Positions 41,596 through 52,241 of a stretch of DNA of 64,000 nucleotides are shown piece after piece; the first letter of the stretch is position 1, and every line of letters starts with the position of its first letter. This DNA is from Amphiura filiformis. Lineage: Eukaryota; Echinodermata; Ophiuroidea; Amphilepidida; Amphiuridae. The stretch spans positions 27,676,775 to 27,740,774 of the forward strand of contig NC_092629.1 in NCBI RefSeq assembly GCF_039555335.1. The letters run 5' to 3'. A program made the position numbers and the translations under genes. Under the pieces are notes generated by a model. The model was not told the DNA's origin, did not search any database, and was given only the letters and a program-made list of their open reading frames with translations.

Positions 41596-41949
41596 GAGGG
41601 ATATATCAATTGTTTCAGAACATGCAAGTACTAGTAATTGCAAATAATTGGTGCATATCAGAAGTGAAAAAACGGCCACTTGTTTATCCATTTCTAGTTT
41701 TAGGTGAGATGTGAGACACTATTATCAATGCTTTGAACAAAAAAGGACCTGAACTCAATTTGCAAAATTTTAAAGTTTACACTGGTCCACGGACACTTCA
41801 TAGACTCACAATTACTAACGCATGCATAGATTGGTGTTATAGTCAGCACTGAGTCCATCTCAATACCGACTTTGGTGACAAAAAGTGATGGGCCATGCGT
41901 ATCGTCGGTCCTGCAGTCATATTTAGTAGCGAAAAGGGGGGGGGGCATA
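41596..41949. other. Intergenic, no gene seen
   Basis: No recognisable feature; ends at a G10 run just before the minisatellite. Confidence 0.4.
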
Positions 41950-42700
41950 GACAGCACAAACATGTGTACCACCATGAGTTGGCTATCTTCAGTATAGTAG
42001 ACAGTACATGCATGTGTACCACTGTGAGCTATCTGTCTTCAGAAGACAGTACACACATGTGTACAACCGTGAGCTGGCTGTCTTCAGTAGAAGACAGCAC
42101 AGGCATGTGTATAACCGTGAGCTACCTTCAGTATATAGACAGTACCCACATGTATGCCACTGAGAGCTAGCTATCTTCAGTAGATAGCACACGCATGTGT
42201 ACCGGTACCAATGTGAGCTATCTTTAGTAGACAGCACCCCCATGTGTACCACCATGAGCTAGCCATCTTCAGTACTAGACGGCACCCGCATGTGTTAAAC
42301 CATGAATTGGCTATCTTCAATAGACCGCACCCCACGAGCTAGCTATCTTCAGTAGACCGTACCTGCATGTGTACCACCATGCATGAGTTAGCTACCTTCA
42401 GTAGACCGTACACATGTGTACCACCATGAGTTGTCTTCAGCAGACAGCACACACGTACACCTGTGTCCCACCGTGAGCTAGCTATCTTCAGTAGATAGCA
42501 CACGCATGTGTACCACCGCAAGCTGTCTTCAGTAGACAGCACCCCCATGAACTAGCCATCTTCAGTAGACAGCACACGCATGTGTACCACCGTGAGCTAA
42601 CTATCTTCAGCAGACAGCACACATGTGTACCACCGTGAGCTAGCTGTCTTCAGTAGGCAGCACACACATACCACAATGAGCTAGCTTTCCCAGTTTCCGG
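41950..42700. repeat. Minisatellite array 1, about 45-55-bp unit
   Basis: More than a dozen copies of a unit like ATCTTCAGTAGACAGCACAC, GCATGTGTACCACC, GTGAGCTAGCT. The alternating purine-pyrimidine GCATGTGTAC parts could form Z-DNA. Cys-rich open frames on the - strand are products of the repeat. Confidence 0.9.
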
Positions 42701-42763
42701 TTATGAAACCAAACATTTTTTTCAAGAAAGCAGGTCTCACAATTAATTTTGTGTGTGGTTTAA

Positions 42764-43408
42764 GGGATCTAAAATGAGCGTTTATTGCGTTTCGACAGTA
42801 TTTTTTGTGGGACATGAGAGCACCTCAGACCTATCGAATTGCATTCTGAATACGAAGCATGTCTTTCTGATACCAAATAATTTTCATTTTTGAAAATCAC
42901 AATATAATACAAATTTTATGACATTATAAAAATTGATATTTTTCAAATTTTTGATATATAACAGTCCTCAGTAAATTATATAAATCTAATGATATATTCT
43001 TAAAGTGTATGTAGCAGGGAGGAAAAGCCGACGGTCAATTGAAAATTTTGACCTTTCATATTGAAGATATGGATTTTTTCCCAAAAAGACCTAATTTTTT
43101 GGTGTTTTGGGAAAAAATCCATATCTTCAATAAATCAAAATTTTCAATTGATCGTCGGCTTTTCATCCCACCTACATACACTTTAAGTATAAATCATCAG
43201 ATTTATAAAGTTTACTTCAAGTACTGTTAAATATCAAAAATATCAATTTTAATGATTTGCCATAAAATGTGTATTAAATTGCTAATTTCAAAAATCAAAA
43301 TTATTTGATATCAGAATGACATTCTTCGTATTCAGAATGCAATTTGATATGTCTGATGTGCTCTAATGTCCCAAAATAAATACTGTCCAAACGCTCATAC
43401 CCCTTCCC
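42764..43408. mobile_element. 645-bp near-complete palindrome, TTAA target
   Basis: The element starts GGGATCTAAAATGAGCGTTT and ends with AAACGCTCATACCCCTTCCC. The two halves are inverted copies almost to the centre (ATCGAATTGCATTCTGAATA, ATGTCTTTCTGATA, ATCCATATCTTCAAT). TTAA flanks both sides, and the paralogous empty site (CTAA, 44,412-44,415) confirms insertion there. TTAA targets are typical of piggyBac, though the GGG end is not the usual CCC one. A half copy is at 11,911. Confidence 0.9.
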
Positions 43409-43537
43409 TTAAGAGCCTGTTGAAATGTGCAATATCTGGCATTGGAGGTCAAGCTGCCGCCTCCTCTGCCCACCCCTCATCCCCCTCCCCCTGTGGGATG
43501 CTGGCCGCTGTTATGTTTTAGATTCTAAACCTTGTTA

Positions 43538-43974
43538 GGCATTCCTAATGCAACACGAGGTTCATTATACCACCGTCACAGCCACCGTGGGGCACTCGAG
43601 TAGGCCCAACCATAGCATGGCATATGCAGTATTTTATTCTGATAAACACAGAATAAAAGTTGTTCAGTTCTATTTCATAGTTCAGTCAGAAATGTAAAAC
43701 CAAACAGCAGCGATTTCAAGTCAACAAAATCCAAGCAAGGCCTAAATGCAAAAGATTGTTATTCATTTTACTATGTTGATGACAGTACAGCGTGCAGAAC
43801 TGCTTTCACCAAAAAATGTGTTCTTCTCTAATGACCATCCTCCTTTATTTCTTGCCACCAAGAGTCAAGAAATTCTAAAACTGATTTATTTCAGTGTACA
43901 ATATTTAATTTTCCAATATGTTTCTTTTGTGCAATAAGTTCAACAATGAAAAAAAAAGAGAAACATGAAAAGTA
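43538..43974. other. Unique spacer between the two duplication copies
   Basis: No gene is seen; a short open frame at 43,746-43,937 has no family resemblance. Confidence 0.4.
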
Positions 43975-44335
43975 ATAGACAGCACACACACTTATACCAC
44001 AGTGAACTATCTTCAGTAGACAGCACCCACGAGCTAGCTATCTTCAGTAGACAGCACCTGCATGTGTACCACCATGAGTTAGCTACCTTCAGTAGACAGT
44101 ACACAAGTGTACCACCATGAGCTGTCTTCAGCAGACAGCACACGCATACACCTGTGTCCCACCGTGAGCTAGCTATCTTCAGTAGATAGCACACGCATGT
44201 GTAACACCGCGAGCTATCTTCAGTAGACAGCACCCCCCCCCATGAACTAGTCATCTTCAGTAGACAGCACCCGCATGTGTACCACCTTGAGCTAGCTGTC
44301 TTCAGTAGGCAGCACACACGTACCACAATGAGCTA
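43975..44335. repeat. Minisatellite array 2
   Basis: Same unit as the array at 41,950-42,700, with matching unit order near its right end, as expected for a duplicated array. Confidence 0.88.
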
Positions 44336-44531
44336 GCTTTCCCAGTTTCCGGTTATGAAACCAAACATTTTTTTCAAGAAAGCAGGTCTCACGATTAATT
44401 TTGTGTTTGGTCTAAGAGCCTGTTGAAATGTGCAATATCTGGCATTGGAGGTCAAACTGCCACCTCCTCTGCCCACCCCTCCCCCTGTGGGATGCTGGCC
44501 GCTGTTATGTTTTAGATTCTAAACCTTGTTC

Positions 44532-45664
44532 GACCATTTTGTCAAAGTTTGCAACCCCCACCCTGGAAGTCAACAAAAACTATTTTATTTTCTGGAATCA
44601 GCTTTCGTCTGGGACCCATTAATAGTAATTATAATCACACAACAAGAACACCTTCAACACAAAATATTGCAACAAAGTAGACATTGTTGAGTTGAATACA
44701 GAATATTTATGGATTTATTTTCACCAATAATTCTTTACAAAGATTTATTATAATAATTAATATAATATTTATCTATACAAAAATGAGCACAGAAATGGAA
44801 AGGCAACTGTTTAAAGAAATCTTATTAGACAGACTCCCCTCACACACACAGACAGACACAATGTAATAATAAATAAGACCAAAAAAACCCTAAATATAAT
44901 ATCCAAGTGAACACAAGTCAAGTATATGACATTTCGTTTATTAGTTTTAAACCCTTGTGGCCAGGATTCAGATAAGCTTTGTTTCTATCTATGCTTTTGT
45001 TTCATAAAATAATTAGGGTATAATAATTAGCCAATTTGACTTTGGTTTCAGCTGTGCACATTGATTACATTTTTAAGTAATATCAAAGGTGGAAAATCAT
45101 TCTTTCTTTTATGATTGACTTGAATCTGTCACATACTTGATCTCAATCGCCAACTATTCAAGAAGACTTAGAATCTTCAGACATCATAATTAATTGTCCA
45201 TTAGTTGATATCAGCCTCATTTAGGAGAGACTATGATATCTCACTTATGATAAAATCAGTCTCATTTAGAAAAGACCATGATAAAAACCAAATATTGTCA
45301 TTCCTGAAGGCAATTTCAAAATCCCTCAATTTCATCATCATGACTGAGTGACCCACACTTGTACATGCACATTACAAATTTGCCACAAACACTGACTTAC
45401 ACAAACCACATGCTCATTTTGCAAATATTTCCGTTTCATTTTCAACATTATGCTTGCTTTACGGCCACAACCAAAGTCTTAGAGGAAGTAATATGTTACA
45501 CTTTCTACAACATTACTATATGTATACAGTAAATAATATATAAAACTTCCTTTCAAGTATTGCAGCTCAAGATTCTTTCAATAAATATATTGGTACCTGT
45601 TTGAAGTTATCCAGCCTTGCAGTTCTAACATGTGATAATCAAGTAAAATTTGAACAATGTCATA
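44532..45664. other. Non-coding, possibly distal 3' UTR of the NHL gene
   Basis: Fewer repeats than elsewhere, with several TTTATT (AATAAA on the - strand) around 44,716-44,750. If the NHL gene has a long 3' UTR it could extend to here, but nothing in the sequence proves this. Confidence 0.25.
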
Positions 45665-45871
45665 CTGTAAAAGTCAATATTTTTGCCAATCGCGATAAGA
45701 TATTTTCGCGATTTTGTCAATTGCGCGAGAATTAAATTTCACGGTTTTAATATTGATACAATAGAAACCTGATGCAAAAGGGTATTTTCGCAAGTTTTTA
45801 TTTTCGCGATTTTATGTCCACTCGCGAAATTCGCAAAAATAAAAACCTCGCGAAAATTTCTACTTTTACAG
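45665..45871. mobile_element. 207-bp MITE with TA duplication
   Basis: CTGTAAAAGTCAATATTTTT at the left and CTACTTTTACAG at the right, flanked by TA. TTTTCGCGA-type motifs recur inside in both orientations. Similar CGCAAAAAT fragments are at 37,570-37,790. Confidence 0.78.
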
Positions 45872-46037
45872 TATTTAATTGGTATTTGACTTTAACCCCA
45901 GAATGTGACAATTAGACAGATAGTAAAGTCAAACTTCAAATAATACATCAAATGCAATCCATTGTAATTGATGTCAAATCAGCTCATAACTCAGTAGTCC
46001 ACATTGTTCATATTTTGCTTGATATAATCACATATAA

Positions 46038-46316
46038 GGCCAAAAAAAAAAGATGTTTGCTTGCCCTCAACCGACTGACCCTAATTTTGGAAATCAAAAA
46101 TTTTTTCTATTTACTGTACAAATGAATACCGACCTAATTTTGGAAATTCCTGAAAAAGTTTCATTTTGACACAAAAATTGTCTGATTTTTCATATTTTGA
46201 GCCTTAATTAATCCAAACAGTAGAGTTTGTTAGTGATTAAAAAAAAGAAAAAAAAAAGACATCCCGACCGACCGACCCAATTGTTAAAATTCATTTGAGG
46301 GCAAACAAACAATGCC
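46038..46316. mobile_element. MITE with TTGCCCTCAA inverted ends, copy 2
   Basis: The left end is GGCC, A-run, GATGTTTGCTTGCCCTCAAC; the right end is TTTGAGGGCAAACAAACAAT then GCC. Inside, CCGACTGACCC and CCGACCGACCC match the element nested in the SINE at 20,846. Confidence 0.8.
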
Positions 46317-46335
46317 TTAACAACATGAGGTATGT

Positions 46336-46470
46336 ACAGTCTGTTCACAATGAAGTTAACACAGTGAGTGACACATCGATGGACCTAGCACAGGGTATTG
46401 AGCTACAGTCTGTTCACAATGAAGTTAACACAGTGTGTGACACATTGATGGCCCTAACACAGGGTATTGA
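46336..46470. repeat. 69-bp tandem doublet
   Basis: Two copies of ACAGTCTGTTCACAATGAAG, TTAACACAGTG, CACAGGGTATTGA, differing at a handful of positions. Confidence 0.9.
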
Positions 46471-46519
46471 ACTCAATTCACAAAAAGATTATGACAAAAT
46501 ATACACATTAAAAAACAAG

Positions 46520-49500
46520 CAAAAAGTATAGATATCATATTATAAAAAAAAACATTAGAAAAGCTAGTTTATAATAAATAATAGTCTTTAGGTCGACAGA
46601 TACAACATAGACAAATTCATATCACGATATCATTACTTTATAGTAGGGATGACCAATGAACCATCAACTTGATTAGAACGCTCCCATAGACATGCAGGGA
46701 GCTGAACTGTGCACTGCTTGCACAGACATTTCTAAATTGATCTCATTCTTTTATTTTTCAATATTTTTCTGTAAAAATTGGAGAAGTGAATGCCAATTAT
46801 ATTTTGTAACTATCTTGCAAATTACAGCAACACAACTGATTTCATTTTCCTGGAAGTCCGAGTCAAAATTGGTCCATCGCCACAGTGCGTTTAATTGCCA
46901 GTGGCTGAGTTCAACACTGCTCAGGAATGGCACAAAATATTCATGTCAATAATTTCAGGTGAAAAACGTGGCCTACTGAGCTGTAATTTGGCAGAGTTGT
47001 CAGTAATACCTCTATCATACCCTCTGTAAAAAGGAAAAAAAAATGAACAAGTAGATCTCGAGTTACAAATTAAATCACCAACTTCCCTTTGGAATTTTCA
47101 TACTCCTTTCAAATCATGCTAAGAAGACACCTTTCTGAACATAAATGTGAAGTTTCGTGCTCATTCGATGTATTTTTCACCTGATTTCAACCCTAAACGT
47201 TTTCTTATATTTAGGCCTATACCATCTACAACTTGCTGCTGGCTATACCTTGTTTAGAACTTTCAAAAGAAGTACCTGAATATGCAACCATCACTGTATC
47301 AAACTACCCCGCGAAAGTCATGCAGGTGACTCCGAGGTCATGCATTGAATTGGTTTGAATGAAGAATACTACCGGAACCAGCACCTTTTGTTAGAAGTCA
47401 CACATGAGCATGATGAGTGAAGTGGATAACCTCTATTGTTGTGAATGAGTCAATGACCTTCAATGACAATTAAGATTTTTTTGCATATACCTACTAATTG
47501 CTTATATTAAACCCAATAACATTGAAATTTTTGGTTGTGAAAAAAAAAGTTCACCTGGACTTCTGCGTGCAATTTTGATTTTGTGCCATATCGGCCATCT
47601 TGGATGATTTTTGGCAAATGTTCTCTAAATGCATGATTTCAATGCCTTGGTTTGAAAAAATAATTTATGCCATTGACTAGTAAAGTGCCATTTCATAAGA
47701 AACCCCTTTGATACTTTCACAATATGCTTGTTTCATGTTTGCATATATGTTAAAATAAAGAAATATATAAAGGTAAATATATGCTTATGCCAATTTTGCT
47801 CCCAATTGCTATTTTTGGACCTTGTCATTTTATTTCGTTCCAATGACCGGTCAGAATGGGAAACTTTGAAAATTCATAATTCGAAAAGTTTTTGACCGAT
47901 TTTGGCCATTTAACCACCAAAATACTTCTGTTGATGAGTTCTATCCAGAAAACAATCTTTTGTAGCAATAGGGGCAACATGAAATTTTGATGGTTATCCC
48001 TATTACTTAGTATAACTATAAGCTTTTACCCTTCAACACTAGTACACACATGCATTTTTATAACAATGATTGGATGCAGCAAAGGGGGCAGTTTAGCTAA
48101 GATTAAGGGGGTAAACTGAATGTCTTCGATTCCCCACCCATCCAAGCCAATATCATAAAATGTAGGCCTACTGCTTCATAAAATTCATTCATTGCACCAC
48201 TGTCAAGCCTACACCCAACACAATCTTGTAAAATATCATATTATGCATCAGTGTTGAAAGGTTAAAGGTTAAAATGTATAGACCTGGAGTTCCAAATACG
48301 GTGAAGGCGTGTCTCTGATGATGGTGTCCTCTCACCATGGCGATGGAAGATGGCTGGTAACGATGCCAAATTAGGCCCCTAAATTTGGCAATGCATAGCA
48401 ATCCAACAATGGAGTATAACAGTGCAGATTTGTTTACAACAATGGAAGTACAGGCTACTACAGAATGTGTCAAAAAGAATGTTACCCAACATGATTGGCA
48501 AATTTATCATCAAGATTCAATCAAGATTACAATACATCAACACAGTAAATACAAATATCAATAATATGAAACAAAATATGCAATAATATCAAAGTACGAG
48601 AAAAAACATTAACTTGGGTAACATTATTTTTGAATCACCCTGTAGCATGATACCACACAATGAGTTACAGACAAGACAGTATGTCAAGCATTTCAGACGA
48701 AGATAAATAAATTTGTGAGTAACAAAAGTGAAGATAAATAAACTCAAAATTAGTCCCAATCAAGCAAATGAATGTTGTTCTTGATTTATTTTTTGAATTA
48801 TAAGCTGATTTAACTTTAATGTTTTTTTGTTGTTGATGGAATTGTTTTGTCACATTCTGGTAAAAGAAGGAGTGAATAAAGACTACCCATGGAGTATCTT
48901 ACATCTCAGGCATGGGGTATAAATGTAAATGAGCTATCCACCTGTGATAATAATCTTGTCACATTCTGAGAGTGAAGTAAGCTCGCCTAAGGAGTATAGG
49001 CCTATCCTATAAGTCTTCAAAAAATGCATTTTTGTAACATTTTGTTTACTGGCTTGATTTGGGTCAAATGTTGAGTTTACATGTAAAGTTTAGTGAATAG
49101 GTTATTATAATGCTATACTCTGGTATGTATTGATGGTAGTAAATGTAGTAATGATATCAGATGCAAACTTTAGTGGAATTTGGTACAGCAGAGGTAATAA
49201 GTGGTGTGAATTTAATATATAAATAAAGAGTCAAATTAAGAAACCAACTCCCAAGGAGTAAAATTGGAAATAATGTAGAAAGAGTGGAATACATGAATAC
49301 ATCTGCAATAATACTCTTTAAAGAGTTGAATTTTTTACTCAATATGAGTTACATGGAGATTGCTTAAAACTATCAATTGCTAAAACATTCCAAAAATAAA
49401 AAAAAAAAAATGAGTAGATTGCTAACAATGCCCCACACTAATATAGGCCTACATATAAGTAAACACACAGGTAAATACAATATGAAAAGCCAAAAATCTC

Positions 49501-49988
49501 CCAAATAATGAAGAGTTAAAATGATCATTGTGGATCAAGTACTTTTTGTGGCATTGATAAAACACACATCCCGAAAAACATTTAAAAGAAAACAAATTAA
49601 AGTCTGAAAAAGAAAATGCACAAATTTGATAAAATTGAAAGGTGGTAAAACTTAATCAATTTCGTATTTACTTTTCTATATCAAATTATGACAAAAAGAT
49701 GATATAAACACTATAGAGTAATTGCAAATTTTGAAGGTGAAATCAATAAGAGCAGAATTGGATAACAAACCTGTCACAGACAAGATAAAGCATCATCTCC
49801 AATCAAGACATAAAACATGTGTGGGTGTTGTTTTAAATAGTCAATTAACTTAACCAATGAGTGGTGCAAATTCACATAATCATGAAATAATCCATTGAAA
49901 CAATTGATCAAAGTGCTAACAAGAAGATTGAATCATACAATCAATGTTAGTAATATAAAGTACCATGAAATTGGCCCAGAGTAGGTAT
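46520..49988. other. Intergenic, no gene seen
   Basis: AT-rich, with TAGGCCTA at 47,212, 48,163, 48,997 and 49,444. Short open frames lack homology or splice signals I can trust. Terminal inverted repeats were not found. Confidence 0.4.
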
Positions 49989-50215
49989 CTGGGGATGTGC
50001 CACGGTTTTAGGGTACCTTTTCAGCGATTTGGTACATCGATGGGAGGACTTTCAGTGGGCATTGGGCAAAAGTGCCCATAAAAGCGCCCAATTAGGACAA
50101 ATTTGGGCACTTTTTGGGTGTTTTTGTGAAAAATTGGTATACTGATGGGTGGCAAACTAGCAAAAAGTAGGTATAGAGAAAGTCGGCATCCGAAAGTCTG
50201 CGTGGCACATCTCTG
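49989..50215. mobile_element. Probable 227-bp MITE
   Basis: CTGGGGATGTGCCACG at the left and CGTGGCACATCTCTG at the right are inverted. GGGCACTTTT/AAAAGTGCCC is repeated inside. No clear target duplication. Confidence 0.55.
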
Positions 50216-50339
50216 TACAAATTTTTTCATAAACCCCCCTGGAAAATTGGTCAAAAGAGCAAGATCTATAATGATCAACAAGAAATATATTGACGAATTA
50301 ACAAATAACAAATAAACCATGGAAAATCAATAATTTATT

Positions 50340-50430
50340 CACTCAATCAATTGATCAAATCAATCAATTAATGAATTGATCAACTAACCAAACAATCAAT
50401 CAATTAATCAATCAACCAACAAATATTTTT
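50340..50430. repeat. Degenerate (AATC)n repeat
   Basis: AATCAATTGATCAA and AATCAATCAATTAATCAA-like units over about 90 bp. Confidence 0.75.
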
Positions 50431-50574
50431 TTGAACACAAGTTTCGATATCCTGTCATAATAATGTATTGTTTACATGGATTTGAATAATGACAATCAAA
50501 CATAATATAAAGTTGACACAAGAGCTTCACTGGAGAGTTGAAGTGTAGGCCTAATAATATCATTTCATAAGGAC

Positions 50575-51260
50575 TTTTGTCCAATACACAGCTTGTTTGG
50601 ACTTATTTTGATGCATTTTATATCCCGATTCCAAATAAGTCGTCAAAACTTTAAAAATCTGAAATTTTTTCGACGAGAAAATTGACTTTGAGATAATGTA
50701 AAATATGGCAAATTTGAGTTGGAATTTTGGTGCTTACATTGATTGCCCCTCAAAAAACTCAACAATTTTCGTTTCCATATTTATATTCAGCAAAAAAAAC
50801 CAAAAAACACAAACGCGCCTGGTGTCTGGTAAAGTGGTTCGACTTGAGATGACTATGACACTTTTTGATAATGATTTTAAACTGAGGTAAAAAAGGAGTA
50901 TGCACTGTAACTGTATGCCCTATTGAATTACACATGCATTAAGAAATAATAAACTATCTAAGAACCGCTAACCCAAGAATAGGCATATTTGTACTCATTT
51001 TGCTCGATTCTTTATCCGGATTCCAAATCCATCAACGAAATTTTCAAAATCTAAAATTTTTATGACGCGTTATTCAATTTTTTTGCATCTGAGTTTACCA
51101 CCAGAATCACTGAACGTGCCAAAAAAACACCAACATTTTTGGAATCCAAACTTTCGTCCCCGTATGTGGATTAAGCATAAAAAATGCAATTGAATAAGCA
51201 CAAACATGACTCGGTTTGGTTCAGCGGTTCTTCAGATCAACTATGCAATTTTTTTGGAAA
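50575..51260. repeat. Diverged repeat with further copies at 52.6-52.9 kb
   Basis: Two copies here (about 50,575 and 50,975) and two at 52,630 and 52,805 share a layout: TTTGGACT(T/C)ATTTTGATGCA, TTCCAAAT(A/C)(A/T)GTC, AAAATCTGAAATTTTT, (A/C)GACG(A/C)G(A/T)(A/T)A. The unit is about 120 bp. It flanks the NHL last exon on both sides. Confidence 0.5.
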
Positions 51261-51435
51261 TGATTTTGCCCTATGGTAAAACCCTATAGAAGTATGCGTG
51301 AAAATTAATTAAATGTGAAAATAAAAAAATATCCATGAAAATTAATTAAATGTGAAAATAAAATTAATTTGAATAATTGAATATAATTAGCATAATCCCA
51401 TTGATATGTTAATTTAATGATGTTGATAAATGGGT

Positions 51436-52241
51436 CTATTTTTTACGTGTATACACTTCAACTCTGCCACTACCCTCCCCTCTAATTACAATCAGTTTGC
51501 TGTTACTCTTTGCCATGCCATAGCATCCACCAAACTCATCACGTTGTTGTTTAGCATCTATTGGGATGGTAGTAAGATGTGTAGCATCTTGAGTAAAACA
51601 AAAGATATTGGCACTATACAAATCACATATAAACAACACACCACTATGAAAACAAACACGTGGCTTACTCATGCCAGGATATTGAACCCTATGTACTAAG
51701 CCATCTTGATTGATGATTTGTACCACACTCCAATCAGAGATGATGACATTATTATGTGATGTGACAGCCATGTATACAGGCTCTATGTCAACATTAAAAC
51801 TATTGATGTGTTTCCCATCACCTGTGTGTTTACTTATGTAATTACCATAGTAATCACCTACCAACAGATTACAATCTGTGTCCACACATATTCCATATAG
51901 CTCTGCTTTATCATTATCTACATTGTGACCTGGTTCAACTGACAACCAACTACCACAATACTTACCATCATCAGCATTATAATACCTGACATATGCTGAC
52001 TGGTCTGTAACATAATATTTATCTGAGGTGTAAACAACACCCCAGGGTTGATATAGTTTTTGTGTCATTGTATCAAGATTAAACCTGTACTTCCCTTGTG
52101 TATTGTAAACACACACACATTTTGCCATGTAGTCTGCAATTGCTATATCTCCATTGCTCTCATGGATAGCTATGCCTCTTGGCCACATCAATTTGCCTTC
52201 ACCTATCACCATTTGTTTCTCCCATTCACCTACATGTATAT
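51436..52241 (-). CDS. NHL gene last exon, six-bladed propeller
   Basis: Preceded by acceptor TTACATTTCAG, it starts (D)IHVGEWEKQMVIGEGKL and ends VEVYTRKK-stop, 267 full codons plus the split Asp. Six NHL-type blades are visible: WPRGIAIHESNGDIAIADY; QPWGVVYTSDKYYVTDQ; LYGICVDTDCNLLVGDY; PVYMAVTSHNNVIISDW; PRVCFHSGVLFICDL; YGMAKSNSKLIVI. The open frame extends upstream to a Met at 52,341, but those residues are hydrophobic intron translation, so I use the splice acceptor. Confidence 0.88.

Larger units (their letters stand above)
42420..44531. repeat. Direct segmental duplication spanning both minisatellites
   Basis: Copy 1 (about 42,420-42,763 plus 43,409-43,537) and copy 2 (about 44,090-44,531) share the array end, CCCAGTTTCCGGTTATGAAA, AAGAAAGCAGGTCTCAC, GAGCCTGTTGAAATGTGC and GGATGCTGGCCGCTGTTATG. 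They part after AAACCTTGTT. A 645-bp MITE interrupts only copy 1. Confidence 0.9.

Noticed and set aside
43940-44326. Cys-rich open frames in the 42 and 44 kb regions
   Set aside because: They follow the minisatellite unit in frame and have no start context or codon pattern of a gene.
41950-44335. Regularly spaced repeats resembling a CRISPR array
   Set aside because: Units are contiguous variants without unique spacers, and the DNA is from an animal genome.
46295-46531. Open frame with two QSVHNEVNTV repeats
   Set aside because: Product of the 69-bp tandem doublet; it starts inside a MITE end.
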